DNA of 64,000 nucleotides from Endozoicomonas sp. 8E (GTDB lineage Bacteria; Pseudomonadota; Gammaproteobacteria; Pseudomonadales; Endozoicomonadaceae): NCBI RefSeq assembly GCF_032883915.1, contig NZ_CP120717.1, positions 6,734,001 to 6,798,000 of the forward strand, read 5' to 3'. Shown piece by piece: positions 57,185 to 64,000 of this stretch (position 1 is its first letter; each line of letters starts with the position of its first letter). The notes under the pieces were generated by a model. It saw only the letters and a program-made list of their open reading frames with translations, ran no database searches and was not told where the DNA came from. The position numbers and the translations under genes were made by a program.

Positions 57185-57724
57185 GGCTGGTTTACCTTCT
57201 CACTGCGTAAAAGACCGTAACTCCCTCAGATGTGGAGCCCATGTTTCCCTGGAAAGGCTCAAATACCGCCAGCCGCTTCCCCATGTGACGGGCTCTCCCC
57301 GCCTCGGAGTACTATCAGCTGGTCTGACTTCCTGAACGTCATCAAGTCGTTCTTGCTTTACAGGCTCGTCGGACCCTACAGGCTCCGCCTGAACGTTCAG
57401 GATCTCCCTTGTTCACGTAAAATCATTCGATAACATGCCGTGGGTACGAACCCCGGAAGCAGTCGGGATGCCTTGTCATTAGCGGAGCTCCCGACTTCCG
57501 CTTTCCCCATTGAGAGAGAAGGTCAGCCACTTCAACCACGTTCAATTTCGGGGCTAATTATCCCTTAGCAGACGTTACGGCCTGTTATCACCCTGTCTAC
57601 GCTTCGCAGTAGTCGTTACCTTCTACCACGCAAGACTCGGTACACGGCTGCCGACCACAGCTTTACCGCGATGACCATTTCAGGTCACAAGATTTTACGC
57701 GCTTGCAAGGCGCAACTCCCACAA

Positions 57725-57752
57725 CACCCAGCATACGGGTCCGTACTGGGCG
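57725..57752 (-). ncRNA. Domain V-like hairpin of the outer group II intron
   Basis: On the minus strand, CGCCCAGTACGG pairs with CCGTATGCTGGGTG, followed by TTGTGGGAG. It lies right after the maturase stop. Assignment as domain V is based on the position and on the GTGTGGGAG sequence that leads into domain VI in related introns. Confidence 0.55.
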
Positions 57753-57762
57753 TTTCGGTCAG

Positions 57763-59088
57763 TTAAGCAGCCAATAATCTAATCAAACCTAATTCATCGA
57801 ACCAACTATTCGGCAATGCTAAGTGCAGCGCAGGACTCCGGCTTATCCGCCAGTACCCTTTGCTCGACCCTACTGTCTGCCTCGTCAGCTCATCACTGAC
57901 TCCTCGCCTTCTTAGCTCCGCATATCGCTTCGGGCTTTTCTTCCATTGATACCAGAGCAAACTTCTCAATCGTCGCCTGATCCAGCAGTCAAAGTTTTCA
58001 AACTCCGAACGGGTTTCAACTTCTCGAAAGTAGTTCTTCCAGCCCCGTAAGTAGCGATTCAGACACTCCAATCTCTGCTCCAGTGACCGCCCGCCTTTGC
58101 GGGTTAGTTGTTTGACCTTGTCCCTGAACCGCTTGCAGGTTTTATCTGCCAGCTTCTTCCTGCCATCTCTGGTAAAGCTGTATCCCAGGAACGCCCGCCT
58201 CCATGCCTTGTCAACTGCACTTTTCGCAACGTTGACTTTTAGCTTCAGCTTACTTTCGATGTAACCAGTCAAACTTGCCATCACTCTCTCGCCTGCTTTC
58301 TGGCTTCGCACAAACACCCGACAGTCGTCAGCGTAACGTACAAACCGTAAATCACGCTTTTCTAACTCTTTATCGAGTTCATCCAGTACGATGTTAGACA
58401 ACACAGGTGAGAGCGGCCCTCCCTGAGGCACTCCTTCGGTCTGCGGTTTTACCAGCCCGTTCTCCATCACTCCGGACTGTAGGAATCGTCGAATTAAACG
58501 TAATACATCCTTGTCATCTGTGTGAACTGCCAGCTTTGCCATCAGTCGATCATGGTTAACCCGATCGAAGAATTTCGACAGGTCAATGTCCACAACCCAG
58601 TTATATCCTTCTCGGATATACGACTGAGCCTGATTAATCGCCTGATGAGCTGACCGGTTCGGCCTGAACCCGTAACTGAAAGCTGAAAACCTTAGTTCCC
58701 ACTCGGCCTGCAATACTTGCTGTATCGCTTGCTGCACCATTCGGTCTAAGGCGATTGGTATACCCAACTGCCTTTCTCCTCCGTCCGGTTTGGGAATCAG
58801 TACTCGCCTTACGGGAGCAGGACGCCATTCTCCCTGCAAAAGACATTGCCGCAGTTCATGACCATGTTCTTGTAGATGGGTGTACAACCCTTCCACTGTC
58901 ATACGGTCGATGCCTGCTGCGCCTTTATTGCGTTTAACTCGCTGAAAGGCTCTTGTTAAATTATTGGGGTTGGCGATACGTTCCATCAGGCTCGTACCAC
59001 CCGCCGGGCTTTCGTAATCCTGTGATACCGACACGACCTCAGCTCTCATAGCCTTGCAGCCTCCGGTTCCGCCGTGACCACTTGGCAT
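57763..59088 (-). CDS. ltrA: Group II intron reverse transcriptase/maturase (outer intron)
   Basis: The 441-residue protein has the group II intron RT order: KRNKGAAGIDRMTVEGL, RRVLIPKPDGGERQLGIPI, FSYGFRPNRSAHQA, VDIDLSKFFDRVNHDRL, TEGVPQGGPLSPVLSNIVLD and the catalytic FVRYADDCRVFV (YADD). It ends with a maturase X domain (EQRLECLNRYLRGWKNYF). No C-terminal HNH endonuclease is seen. The frame is intact. The start is taken as the first ATG; Met35 is an alternative nearer the conserved core. It serves splicing and mobility of the outer intron, but the domain VI of that intron is interrupted by the inner intron. Confidence 0.92.
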   Translation of the reverse strand: MPSGHGGTGGCKAMRAEVVSVSQDYESPAGGTSLMERIANPNNLTRAFQRVKRNKGAAGIDRMTVEGLYTHLQEHGHELRQCLLQGEWRPAPVRRVLIPKPDGGERQLGIPIALDRMVQQAIQQVLQAEWELRFSAFSYGFRPNRSAHQAINQAQSYIREGYNWVVDIDLSKFFDRVNHDRLMAKLAVHTDDKDVLRLIRRFLQSGVMENGLVKPQTEGVPQGGPLSPVLSNIVLDELDKELEKRDLRFVRYADDCRVFVRSQKAGERVMASLTGYIESKLKLKVNVAKSAVDKAWRRAFLGYSFTRDGRKKLADKTCKRFRDKVKQLTRKGGRSLEQRLECLNRYLRGWKNYFREVETRSEFENFDCWIRRRLRSLLWYQWKKSPKRYAELRRRGVSDELTRQTVGSSKGYWRISRSPALHLALPNSWFDELGLIRLLAA

Positions 59089-59547
59089 GAGTTCCAGTGT
59101 TTTCTGGATTTGTCTGCGTCCAGTGTATCGAATAACAGAAACTACTCACCACTCTGTACCGTTCAAGCCTTCACTGACATACGCCAGCTACTATGCCATC
59201 TGCTGACTTCTGTGTGGCGGTCAAGTCACCTTACGATGGCCTCAGTCCGAAATATCAGACACCACACAGACCTCCCGAGGTAAGTCACACCGCCTTCGCC
59301 GCACAACCGCCAGATCTACTGCCTGAATGTCCGGATGAGTATGGACTTCGTCATCATACGCTGACTCGTCCTCACGCAAACAGCCTCATATCTGATTTCT
59401 GTTCGTCGGCTCGCGGTTTTGCTCCACACTGCCTTCAGCCTGCACCTCACGATACAAACCTTGTGCTTCACTAGTCCTTCGCCCTCATCTGGCTGGACAG
59501 GGGACTTTCACCCCCAAGCTGTGTGACATGCTCGGCACACGTAGGCA

Positions 59548-59568
59548 TTCCCGCGCAGAGCGTGGGAA
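59548..59568. repeat. REP-like palindrome at the outer intron 5' exon
   Basis: TTCCCGCGCAGAGCGTGGGAA is an imperfect palindrome seven bases from the outer intron 5' end. On the minus strand the order is hairpin, TGCCTAC, intron, as expected for introns that target hairpins. Confidence 0.6.
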
Positions 59569-59611
59569 CGAGTTGTTAGAGTTTTGCGACAGCCTCCTTC
59601 GCGGGAATGAC

Positions 59612-59999
59612 GACCTCCTGCTTAGCGACCATCATGATGTTGATTTTGAACTGGCCAAAGTCCCAGTTGGTGCGATCCAGACAGACAACCCAGCTCCCTT
59701 CGGGCACCATCCAGTCAACGATCATGCAATATCGTCAAGCTCCATGCCATTCAAGCGAAGAAGCGCTTGAGACGCTTACGCCTGGAGTCGATCTCGGTAG
59801 CGTGCCCCATAGTTCGGGCAATACGGGACAGGTTGACTGAACCCATCTGGATGAGGCCAAAAATAACCAGCGCAATAAGGTCAATACGGGATTGATGCCA
59901 GCCAAGAGAGGTTTTAAGATGCTTTGCAAGTGAATGGGTGTGTTGCACGAAAGGTGACTGTTGAGGTAATGGGCTTGCAGAATGCCTGCTATCGGCCAC
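59612..59999 (-). pseudogene. Broken IS4-type transposase fragment
   Basis: The first 82 residues (59751-59999) match the N-terminus of IS4-type transposases: HSLAKHLKTSLGWHQSRIDL, SVNLSRIARTMGHATEIDSR, then RRLKRFF-like text. The next part (about 59612-59724) is readable only in another frame: VPEGSWVVCLDRTNWDFGQF, the DDE-domain strand with the first catalytic Asp. The rest of the transposase is missing. The fragment ends at an ATTCCCGCGAAGG-like repeat and the REP palindrome. Confidence 0.75.
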
Positions 60000-60136
60000 C
60001 TATTCACCCTTTCATATCAAGCTTTGTCTCGATATTATCCCCCACAAAGGACCGCGCGTTAGGTCTGGCGCTTGGTTCTTAGTCACTCAGATGTAACATT
60101 TGTCGTCTACTCTTCCCTGACACTCAAGGGAGAACT

Positions 60137-60985
60137 ATGCACAGGAATACCTTTTTTCGTTCGGCCCAATGGGGCTCCTTCGTTGTCTCATTGTTCTTGG
60201 GCACATTGCTTGTGCTACCGCTTTCTATTTTGCAGACAGGCCCTATCAATCTCAACCAGCTGAGTTGCCAGGTAGATGCATCTGAGGGTGACAAGACATT
60301 TCGTATTTATACCCCTTCAGATTGGCAAGCGGAAGCTATGGCGGCTTTTTTCTGTGAATCAGTGTTATCGGGAAGCGACTTCGCTCGGGTTGAATTATCT
60401 TGGAAGCCGAGAGAGCACTTTACGTCTGATGATCTAATATCCCAACGTTTTGATCTCCTATTCAGCCGGCCTCGAGTGCTCAATGGCCTTGCCCCCGATA
60501 CGCAATCTCTCTATGAAGAAGCCTTAGTGCTGCCAGCCTATACCATCTATCTATACGGCCACATACCCATTTATCAACTATCTTCCTCGACACTATACAA
60601 ACGCAGTATTGGATTGCTGGATGATAAACGCAGTCAGTCTGGTTTTCTCGTACCTGAAATCGAGCTCAAAAAACGCGGCGTTGCCCTTAATAACAGTGAA
60701 ACAAAGTTGTTCAACCATCGTGCTGACCTGGTTGAAGCATTTGTCGAAAACCAAGTCGATTTTATTCCCGCTATCGGCATTGAGCCTGAACTCACCGACT
60801 GGCCAACTGAACAGCGTTTTGAACTGAAAACCATCCCTTCTGCGGGAAGCTGGTACCTCTCCAAAGCATTGAATCAAACTCTTAGATGTGAAGCCAGTCA
60901 ATCTTTACTCAAGAGACACCAAGAGTCTCCTGTCATGGGTAATCTGCTAAACAAAACTACTATGGCAACAGATGCCTGCTCATAG
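60137..60985 (+). CDS. Exported or membrane-anchored binding-protein-like protein
   Basis: The 282-residue protein has an N-terminal hydrophobic helix (about 14-34, FVVSLFLGTLLVLPLSIL) that is a signal peptide or anchor. The rest resembles a type 2 periplasmic binding fold in pattern: TFRIYTPSDWQAEAMAAFF, FDLLFSRPRVLNG, SIGLLDDKRSQSGF and VENQVDFIPAIG. No specific ligand can be named. Its stop overlaps the next start by 14 bases, so the two genes are probably translated together. A sensing role with the adjacent membrane protein is possible but inferred. Confidence 0.6.
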   Translation: MHRNTFFRSAQWGSFVVSLFLGTLLVLPLSILQTGPINLNQLSCQVDASEGDKTFRIYTPSDWQAEAMAAFFCESVLSGSDFARVELSWKPREHFTSDDLISQRFDLLFSRPRVLNGLAPDTQSLYEEALVLPAYTIYLYGHIPIYQLSSSTLYKRSIGLLDDKRSQSGFLVPEIELKKRGVALNNSETKLFNHRADLVEAFVENQVDFIPAIGIEPELTDWPTEQRFELKTIPSAGSWYLSKALNQTLRCEASQSLLKRHQESPVMGNLLNKTTMATDACS

Positions 60986-62036
60986 CGGCACATTATTTAC
61001 GACTATGAATACCTATCTCGCCATCTCAAATCAATACCGCTCAGTTGCACTGTCACTGGTCATCACCTGTCTGATATTCGCATTGCTATGCCATGCTAAC
61101 CAGCTAGCACTTAATTATGTGGTTGAGTCTGCTCTTGAACAGTATTTGTCGGACGCACTCAACGCAGCCCTGATAAATAGTTACAATAAGGAGGAACTTT
61201 TAAAACGCAGTGCGATGATATTGAAAACATGGATAGAGAACGCGAATATAGTGTCGCTGGCGAATATCTCGATGTTCAGTGATATTGAGGTTTTAGAGAT
61301 ATCTCTAACTCCAAAACCCTCCCCGGAAGACTCAGATTTATCATTCTATTTAAATAAGCAGGCTTTTGGTCTGAATTGGCAAATTGCTGTCGTTCACTCT
61401 CGGGTAGCTCTGACAATAATGGCAACGCTTAGTGCTTTTGCAGGGCTCTTTTTCTATCTCCAATTGCATCGGACAGGCAAACCGGCCCGAATTAAATCAA
61501 TATCCAATACAGTACCAGAGGATAAGCCTATTAGCCGGGAGCAGGAAATAACAACAGATAGCAGTGAGACGGCTGGCCCACTCACGAAAAACACTGAGCC
61601 AGCACTGCCTCATGTTTCTTCTGATACCGAAGCCACGCTCGACCTTACCAGACACACTGTCACTATCGGTAACGATACCCTTGAAATGTCTAAAACCCCG
61701 TTTTTCTACTACTACTGGTATGCCAGGCGCAGTTTGGATGGACTGCCTGCTTATATCAACCCGTGCGGTAGCAAGCCCGATACATATAAAGGACGCGAAT
61801 TAGCACAGATCATGCGTTGCTATGGTGGACATGCGCGAGCAATCAATGAGCTGGAGCAACACGGTCTGAAAGCCAGGACGCTTGACCAAAACCGGAACAA
61901 GATTAAAGACGAAATGAAGGCACACTTTGGTGATTTGGCTCAGGCCTACTTGTTCGTAAAAAGCAGAGACCCAAAAACCGGTCGCTATCAACAAACGCTG
62001 ATTAATAATAAGTTTTCAATAAAAACAATCGATTAA
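60972..62036 (+). CDS. Two-helix membrane protein with C-terminal domain, unknown function
   Basis: The 354-residue protein has two membrane segments (about 28-48 and 155-172), with about 100 residues between them in the periplasm. A Thr/Ser/Pro-rich linker and a C-terminal cytoplasmic part follow. The latter (about 215-354) starts LDLTRHTVTIGNDTLEMSKT, faintly like an OmpR-type winged helix, and contains a Cys pair around NPCGSKPDTY and MRCYGG. This is only a visual likeness. The start at 60972 overlaps the previous gene; ATG at 61005 (MNTYLAISN) is an alternative. Confidence 0.55.
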   Translation: MPAHSGTLFTTMNTYLAISNQYRSVALSLVITCLIFALLCHANQLALNYVVESALEQYLSDALNAALINSYNKEELLKRSAMILKTWIENANIVSLANISMFSDIEVLEISLTPKPSPEDSDLSFYLNKQAFGLNWQIAVVHSRVALTIMATLSAFAGLFFYLQLHRTGKPARIKSISNTVPEDKPISREQEITTDSSETAGPLTKNTEPALPHVSSDTEATLDLTRHTVTIGNDTLEMSKTPFFYYYWYARRSLDGLPAYINPCGSKPDTYKGRELAQIMRCYGGHARAINELEQHGLKARTLDQNRNKIKDEMKAHFGDLAQAYLFVKSRDPKTGRYQQTLINNKFSIKTID

Positions 62037-62139
62037 TTTTATAGATATCACTAAAAGTATAGAAACCTTGTTTTAACATAACCGTCATCTATCCCTTTTA
62101 GCTTGGTTGTCGACTTTCAAGCACACAAAGGGAAATACG

Positions 62140-63141
62140 ATGAAAACTAAATTTGCTGCGTTGACATTGGCAATCGGTTTAGGGGTCAGTGCTCAGGCAA
62201 ACGCACTGAATATTGTTTTAAGCAACGATGACAGCTGGTCCACAACCAATATTCAGACGCTTCATACCGCACTCAAAGCGGCAGGCCATGACGTTATTAT
62301 GTCGGCACCGTGCACGGGGCAAAGTGGTAAAGGTGGTGCCATCCACTTTTTGAAGTCTGTCTCGGTAGATCGTACGCAAATCGATAATGATCAGGTTTGT
62401 GTCGGTGACACAGACACAAGCGTTGCATTTGAAGAATATGTCGAGGGCACACCGGCTATGGCTGCGCTGTACGGCATTGATGTGTTCGCTAACGAGCGCT
62501 GGGGTAAACAGCCTGACCTGGTTATTTCCGGTCCCAATGAGGGTAACAATGTTGGCTTTTCGACCAACATGTCCGGCACGCTGGGTGCAACAAATGCAGC
62601 TATCGCACGTGGTATTCCTGCCATCGCCGTCAGCGCTTATGACGGTGAGGCAGAGAAAGCGCTTCATGTTGCTAACGTTGTTATAGAACTGCTTGATAAG
62701 CTGGTTAGCCAAACAAAAGATGGGGCACCTATACTCCCAAAATTCACGGGCCTGAATGTTAACATTCCTGAAGATCCTGCCAATCATCGCGGATTCAAAC
62801 ACACACAAGTAGGCTGGAATGCAGGCCACGATAACATGATCGTCAAGTTCACTGACGACTTGTCATCAAGTGACATGCTCATGGGTTATGTGGCTATGGA
62901 ATTGATGGAAAATGATCCAAGCCTGACCCTGGGAGAAGCCATGTCCATCGCCAAAGAAATGTATAAGGACAAAGCAGGTATCAGCATGGACTCTGACGCT
63001 GACTACGCCGATCAGTCTGAAAACAGTGAGGGCATTGCTGTCGGTCAGGGTTATGTCACCATCAGCGCGATTCAAGCCAATGTTCAAGGCTCTGTTGCCA
63101 AGTCTGAGTGGGTTCGATACATACTAAACGAACTGTTTTAA
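62140..63141 (+). CDS. surE: Exported SurE-like nucleotidase/phosphatase
   Basis: The 333-residue protein (ATG at 62140, after AAAGGGA) has a signal peptide (MKTKFAALTLAIGLGVSAQA). The SurE fold follows directly: NIVLSNDDSW with the metal-binding Asp pair, VEGTPAMAALYGIDV, the metal-binding SGPNEGNNVGFSTNMSGTLG, and AIARGIPAIAVSAYDG. Canonical SurE is a cytoplasmic 5'-nucleotidase of about 250 residues. This one is secreted and longer, with an extra acidic Met-rich C-terminal segment (about 250-300). An in-frame ATG or other start further upstream would hide the signal peptide and is not preferred. A lipoprotein gene follows nine bases later. Confidence 0.85.
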   Translation: MKTKFAALTLAIGLGVSAQANALNIVLSNDDSWSTTNIQTLHTALKAAGHDVIMSAPCTGQSGKGGAIHFLKSVSVDRTQIDNDQVCVGDTDTSVAFEEYVEGTPAMAALYGIDVFANERWGKQPDLVISGPNEGNNVGFSTNMSGTLGATNAAIARGIPAIAVSAYDGEAEKALHVANVVIELLDKLVSQTKDGAPILPKFTGLNVNIPEDPANHRGFKHTQVGWNAGHDNMIVKFTDDLSSSDMLMGYVAMELMENDPSLTLGEAMSIAKEMYKDKAGISMDSDADYADQSENSEGIAVGQGYVTISAIQANVQGSVAKSEWVRYILNELF

Positions 63142-63150
63142 GGAGACAGC

Positions 63151-63786
63151 ATGAAAAAGCTTATACTGCTGAGTGCTGCCACTTCAGTCCTGGCGGGCTG
63201 TAACGATGGCACGGACGGGACCTCGACTATGAGTCAAAGCGACTTTGTGTCCGAATATCAGGGTCAATATGTGGGCAGCCAGCTAGTCGATCAGGAACCC
63301 GTGCATCTCGGGCTCACTGTAAACGAAGGCGCGTTCTATCTCACTGTAACTGAAGCTGATGAGTCGTCTACAGTTTACACAGGTGACTATGACGAACAAA
63401 CGACTAGTCTGAGCTTCAATCAAGGCAATATTCAGTGTCAGCTCGGTGATGTATACCGTTGCGAGTCAAATGAAGACTCGTTTGAACTCAGAATGCACAG
63501 TCCCAGTGACTGGATCGCAATTGAAAATGTTAGCGGCACATACAGTAATTCCGCTGGTGGTACCTTGACCATTGTTCAATCTGGAGAGCAGGTCTATTTT
63601 GAGCTGCCAGACTGCATGCAGTCAGGACAAAAAATGGGACCCAATGAAATCAAATTCGACGCTGGCTTCTGCTTTAATCAAGACGAAATGGCGATGATAG
63701 AACCAGAAACTCTTGAGGCGAATGGAGACACACTCAAGGTGACATCAGCTAACCCCTTGCTTGCAGGTTACTGGTTTCAAGGCTAG
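63151..63786 (+). CDS. Lipoprotein of unknown function
   Basis: The 211-residue protein has a lipoprotein signal MKKLILLSAATSVLAGC with lipobox LAGC at Cys17, followed by NDGTDGTS. The mature part is rich in beta-type sequence, with two similar halves each containing an E/S-rich strand and Cys residues (IQCQLGDVYRCES, ELPDCMQS, GFCFNQDE). No family is recognised. AAGGAG lies six bases upstream. It is probably cotranscribed with the surE-like gene. Confidence 0.75.
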   Translation: MKKLILLSAATSVLAGCNDGTDGTSTMSQSDFVSEYQGQYVGSQLVDQEPVHLGLTVNEGAFYLTVTEADESSTVYTGDYDEQTTSLSFNQGNIQCQLGDVYRCESNEDSFELRMHSPSDWIAIENVSGTYSNSAGGTLTIVQSGEQVYFELPDCMQSGQKMGPNEIKFDAGFCFNQDEMAMIEPETLEANGDTLKVTSANPLLAGYWFQG

Positions 63787-63814
63787 TCGACATTTGCGCG
63801 TCTGCCGCTTCGAA

Positions 63815-63850
63815 AAAGCCGCCCATACAGCCCTGTATGGGCGGCTTTGG
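63815..63850. terminator. Strong intrinsic terminator after the lipoprotein gene
   Basis: A 16-base perfect stem (AAAGCCGCCCATACAG / CTGTATGGGCGGCTTT) has a two-base loop, followed by GGTTTT. It also separates the convergent coiled-coil copy. Confidence 0.85.
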
Positions 63851-63884
63851 TTTTCGATGGCTTTTTGACCTCAAAGGCAGCATT

Positions 63885-64000
63885 TTACTGCTGTGGCAGC
63901 AGCAGTGACTGTACCTTCAAAAGCCTGTCTTCAAGTTGTTGCTGATCCGCTTCCGACAGCTTCTCTCTGAATAAACCAACCACATCAAGAAGTGCCGTCC
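63885..64000 (-). CDS. 3' end of a second coiled-coil gene copy, cut by the window edge
   Basis: The reverse-strand frame from the window edge to the stop (63885-63887) encodes the same C-terminus as 54836-55699 (LLKVQSLLLPQQ, KLSEADQQQLEDR). The nucleotide sequence is nearly identical over the visible 116 coding bases and about 15 bases of 3' flank. Its start lies outside the window. Confidence 0.8.
   Translation of the reverse strand, partial: TALLDVVGLFREKLSEADQQQLEDRLLKVQSLLLPQQ

Larger units (their letters stand above)
55793..57716 (-). mobile_element. Inner group II intron inserted in domain VI of the outer intron
   Basis: On the minus strand the 5' end is near 57716 (GTTGCGCC, close to the GTGYG consensus). 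A domain I-like region follows, then a frameshifted reverse transcriptase/maturase gene. Domain V is at 55832-55864 (GAGCCCGGTGCGG, GAAA loop, TCCGCACGCCGGGATC) with the catalytic AGC and bulge. A domain VI hairpin (TTGGAGCTAC / GTAGCTCC) ends in CTTCTACCC near 55793. The frameshift makes the encoded maturase defective, so any splicing would need help in trans. Confidence 0.75.
55757..59540 (-). mobile_element. Outer group II intron of a nested pair
   Basis: On the minus strand a GTGTGCCGAG 5' end is at 59540. Domain I sequence with GGGGGTGAAAGTCCCC follows, then an intact reverse transcriptase gene, then a domain V-like hairpin (57725-57752, CGCCCAGTACGGACC...) with GTGTTGTGGGAG. The expected domain VI and 3' end are not there. 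They reappear at 55757-55792 as GGTGAGCGTAGC / GGCTACGCCCTATCCCGAT, beyond the inner intron. Joining the two halves gives a normal domain VI stem and 3' end (CTATCCCGAT). The borders are read from motifs and may be a few bases off. Confidence 0.75.

Noticed and set aside
59074-59474. Open frames of 69 and 93 residues upstream of the outer-intron RT, plus strand
   Set aside because: They lie opposite intron domain I RNA sequence and have no protein-like features.
1-64000. tRNA or rRNA genes
   Set aside because: No tRNA-like cloverleaf or rRNA sequence was recognised by eye anywhere in the window.

Overview
The window looks like a chromosomal segment of a host-associated gammaproteobacterium, probably Endozoicomonas or a close relative. 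This is inferred from gene content: a gammaproteobacterial lptM-lysA-dapF-DUF484 operon divergent from cyaY, plus pcnB-folK-panB-panC and pgi, mixed with many eukaryote-like proteins (RING and CHY zinc-finger E3 ligase-like proteins, F-box/WD40, serpin) and abundant repeats and group II introns.

Region 1 (1-31346) is a tandem array of nine paralogues on the plus strand, named A to I here. Each has a Sec-type N-terminus (A is cut by the window edge), a shared N-terminal module with a Pro/Gly-rich stretch and a helical block, and a C-terminal zinc module. Seven (A-E, H, I) end in a Cys/His-rich block with the order CHY finger, CTCHY finger, RING-H2, which is the architecture of the eukaryotic ubiquitin ligase RCHY1/Pirh2. 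Two (F, G) replace it with a RING-H2 finger followed by a WD40-like propeller. The paralogues differ by coiled-coil length, tandem repeats, in-frame deletions, a nonsense codon (D) and an A9 frameshift (H). Each is preceded by a similar leader of about 200 bp with a candidate promoter; a 161-bp palindromic element has entered the leader of E.

Region 2 (31389-47781) is mostly core metabolism: the DUF484/dapF/lysA/lptM operon (minus), cyaY, a porin, tenA, ferritin, elbB, a retropepsin-like protease, pcnB, folK, panB, panC, an exported protein of unknown function and pgi. One small secreted RING protein (38207-38806) sits between ferritin and elbB.

Region 3 (47806-50790) is a satellite-like array of sixteen 187-bp units. 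Each unit has two ATTCCC-N8-GGGAAT palindromes, and the array shows higher-order periodicity of four and five units.

Region 4 (50873-54659) is a divergent pair: a serpin with an acidic linker and an extra C-terminal domain, and an F-box protein with a WD40-like propeller resembling those of F and G. These fit a theme of ubiquitin-system and protease mimicry aimed at a eukaryotic host, which is an inference.

Region 5 (54704-64000) is repeat-rich. It has a coiled-coil gene whose 5' end abuts a palindromic repeat and whose 3' end recurs at the window edge, a twintron-like nest of two group II introns (outer 55757-59540, inner 55793-57716 inside domain VI of the outer), a broken IS4-type transposase, and a four-gene set of exported proteins (a binding-protein-like protein, a membrane protein, a SurE-like phosphatase and a lipoprotein) closed by a strong terminator.
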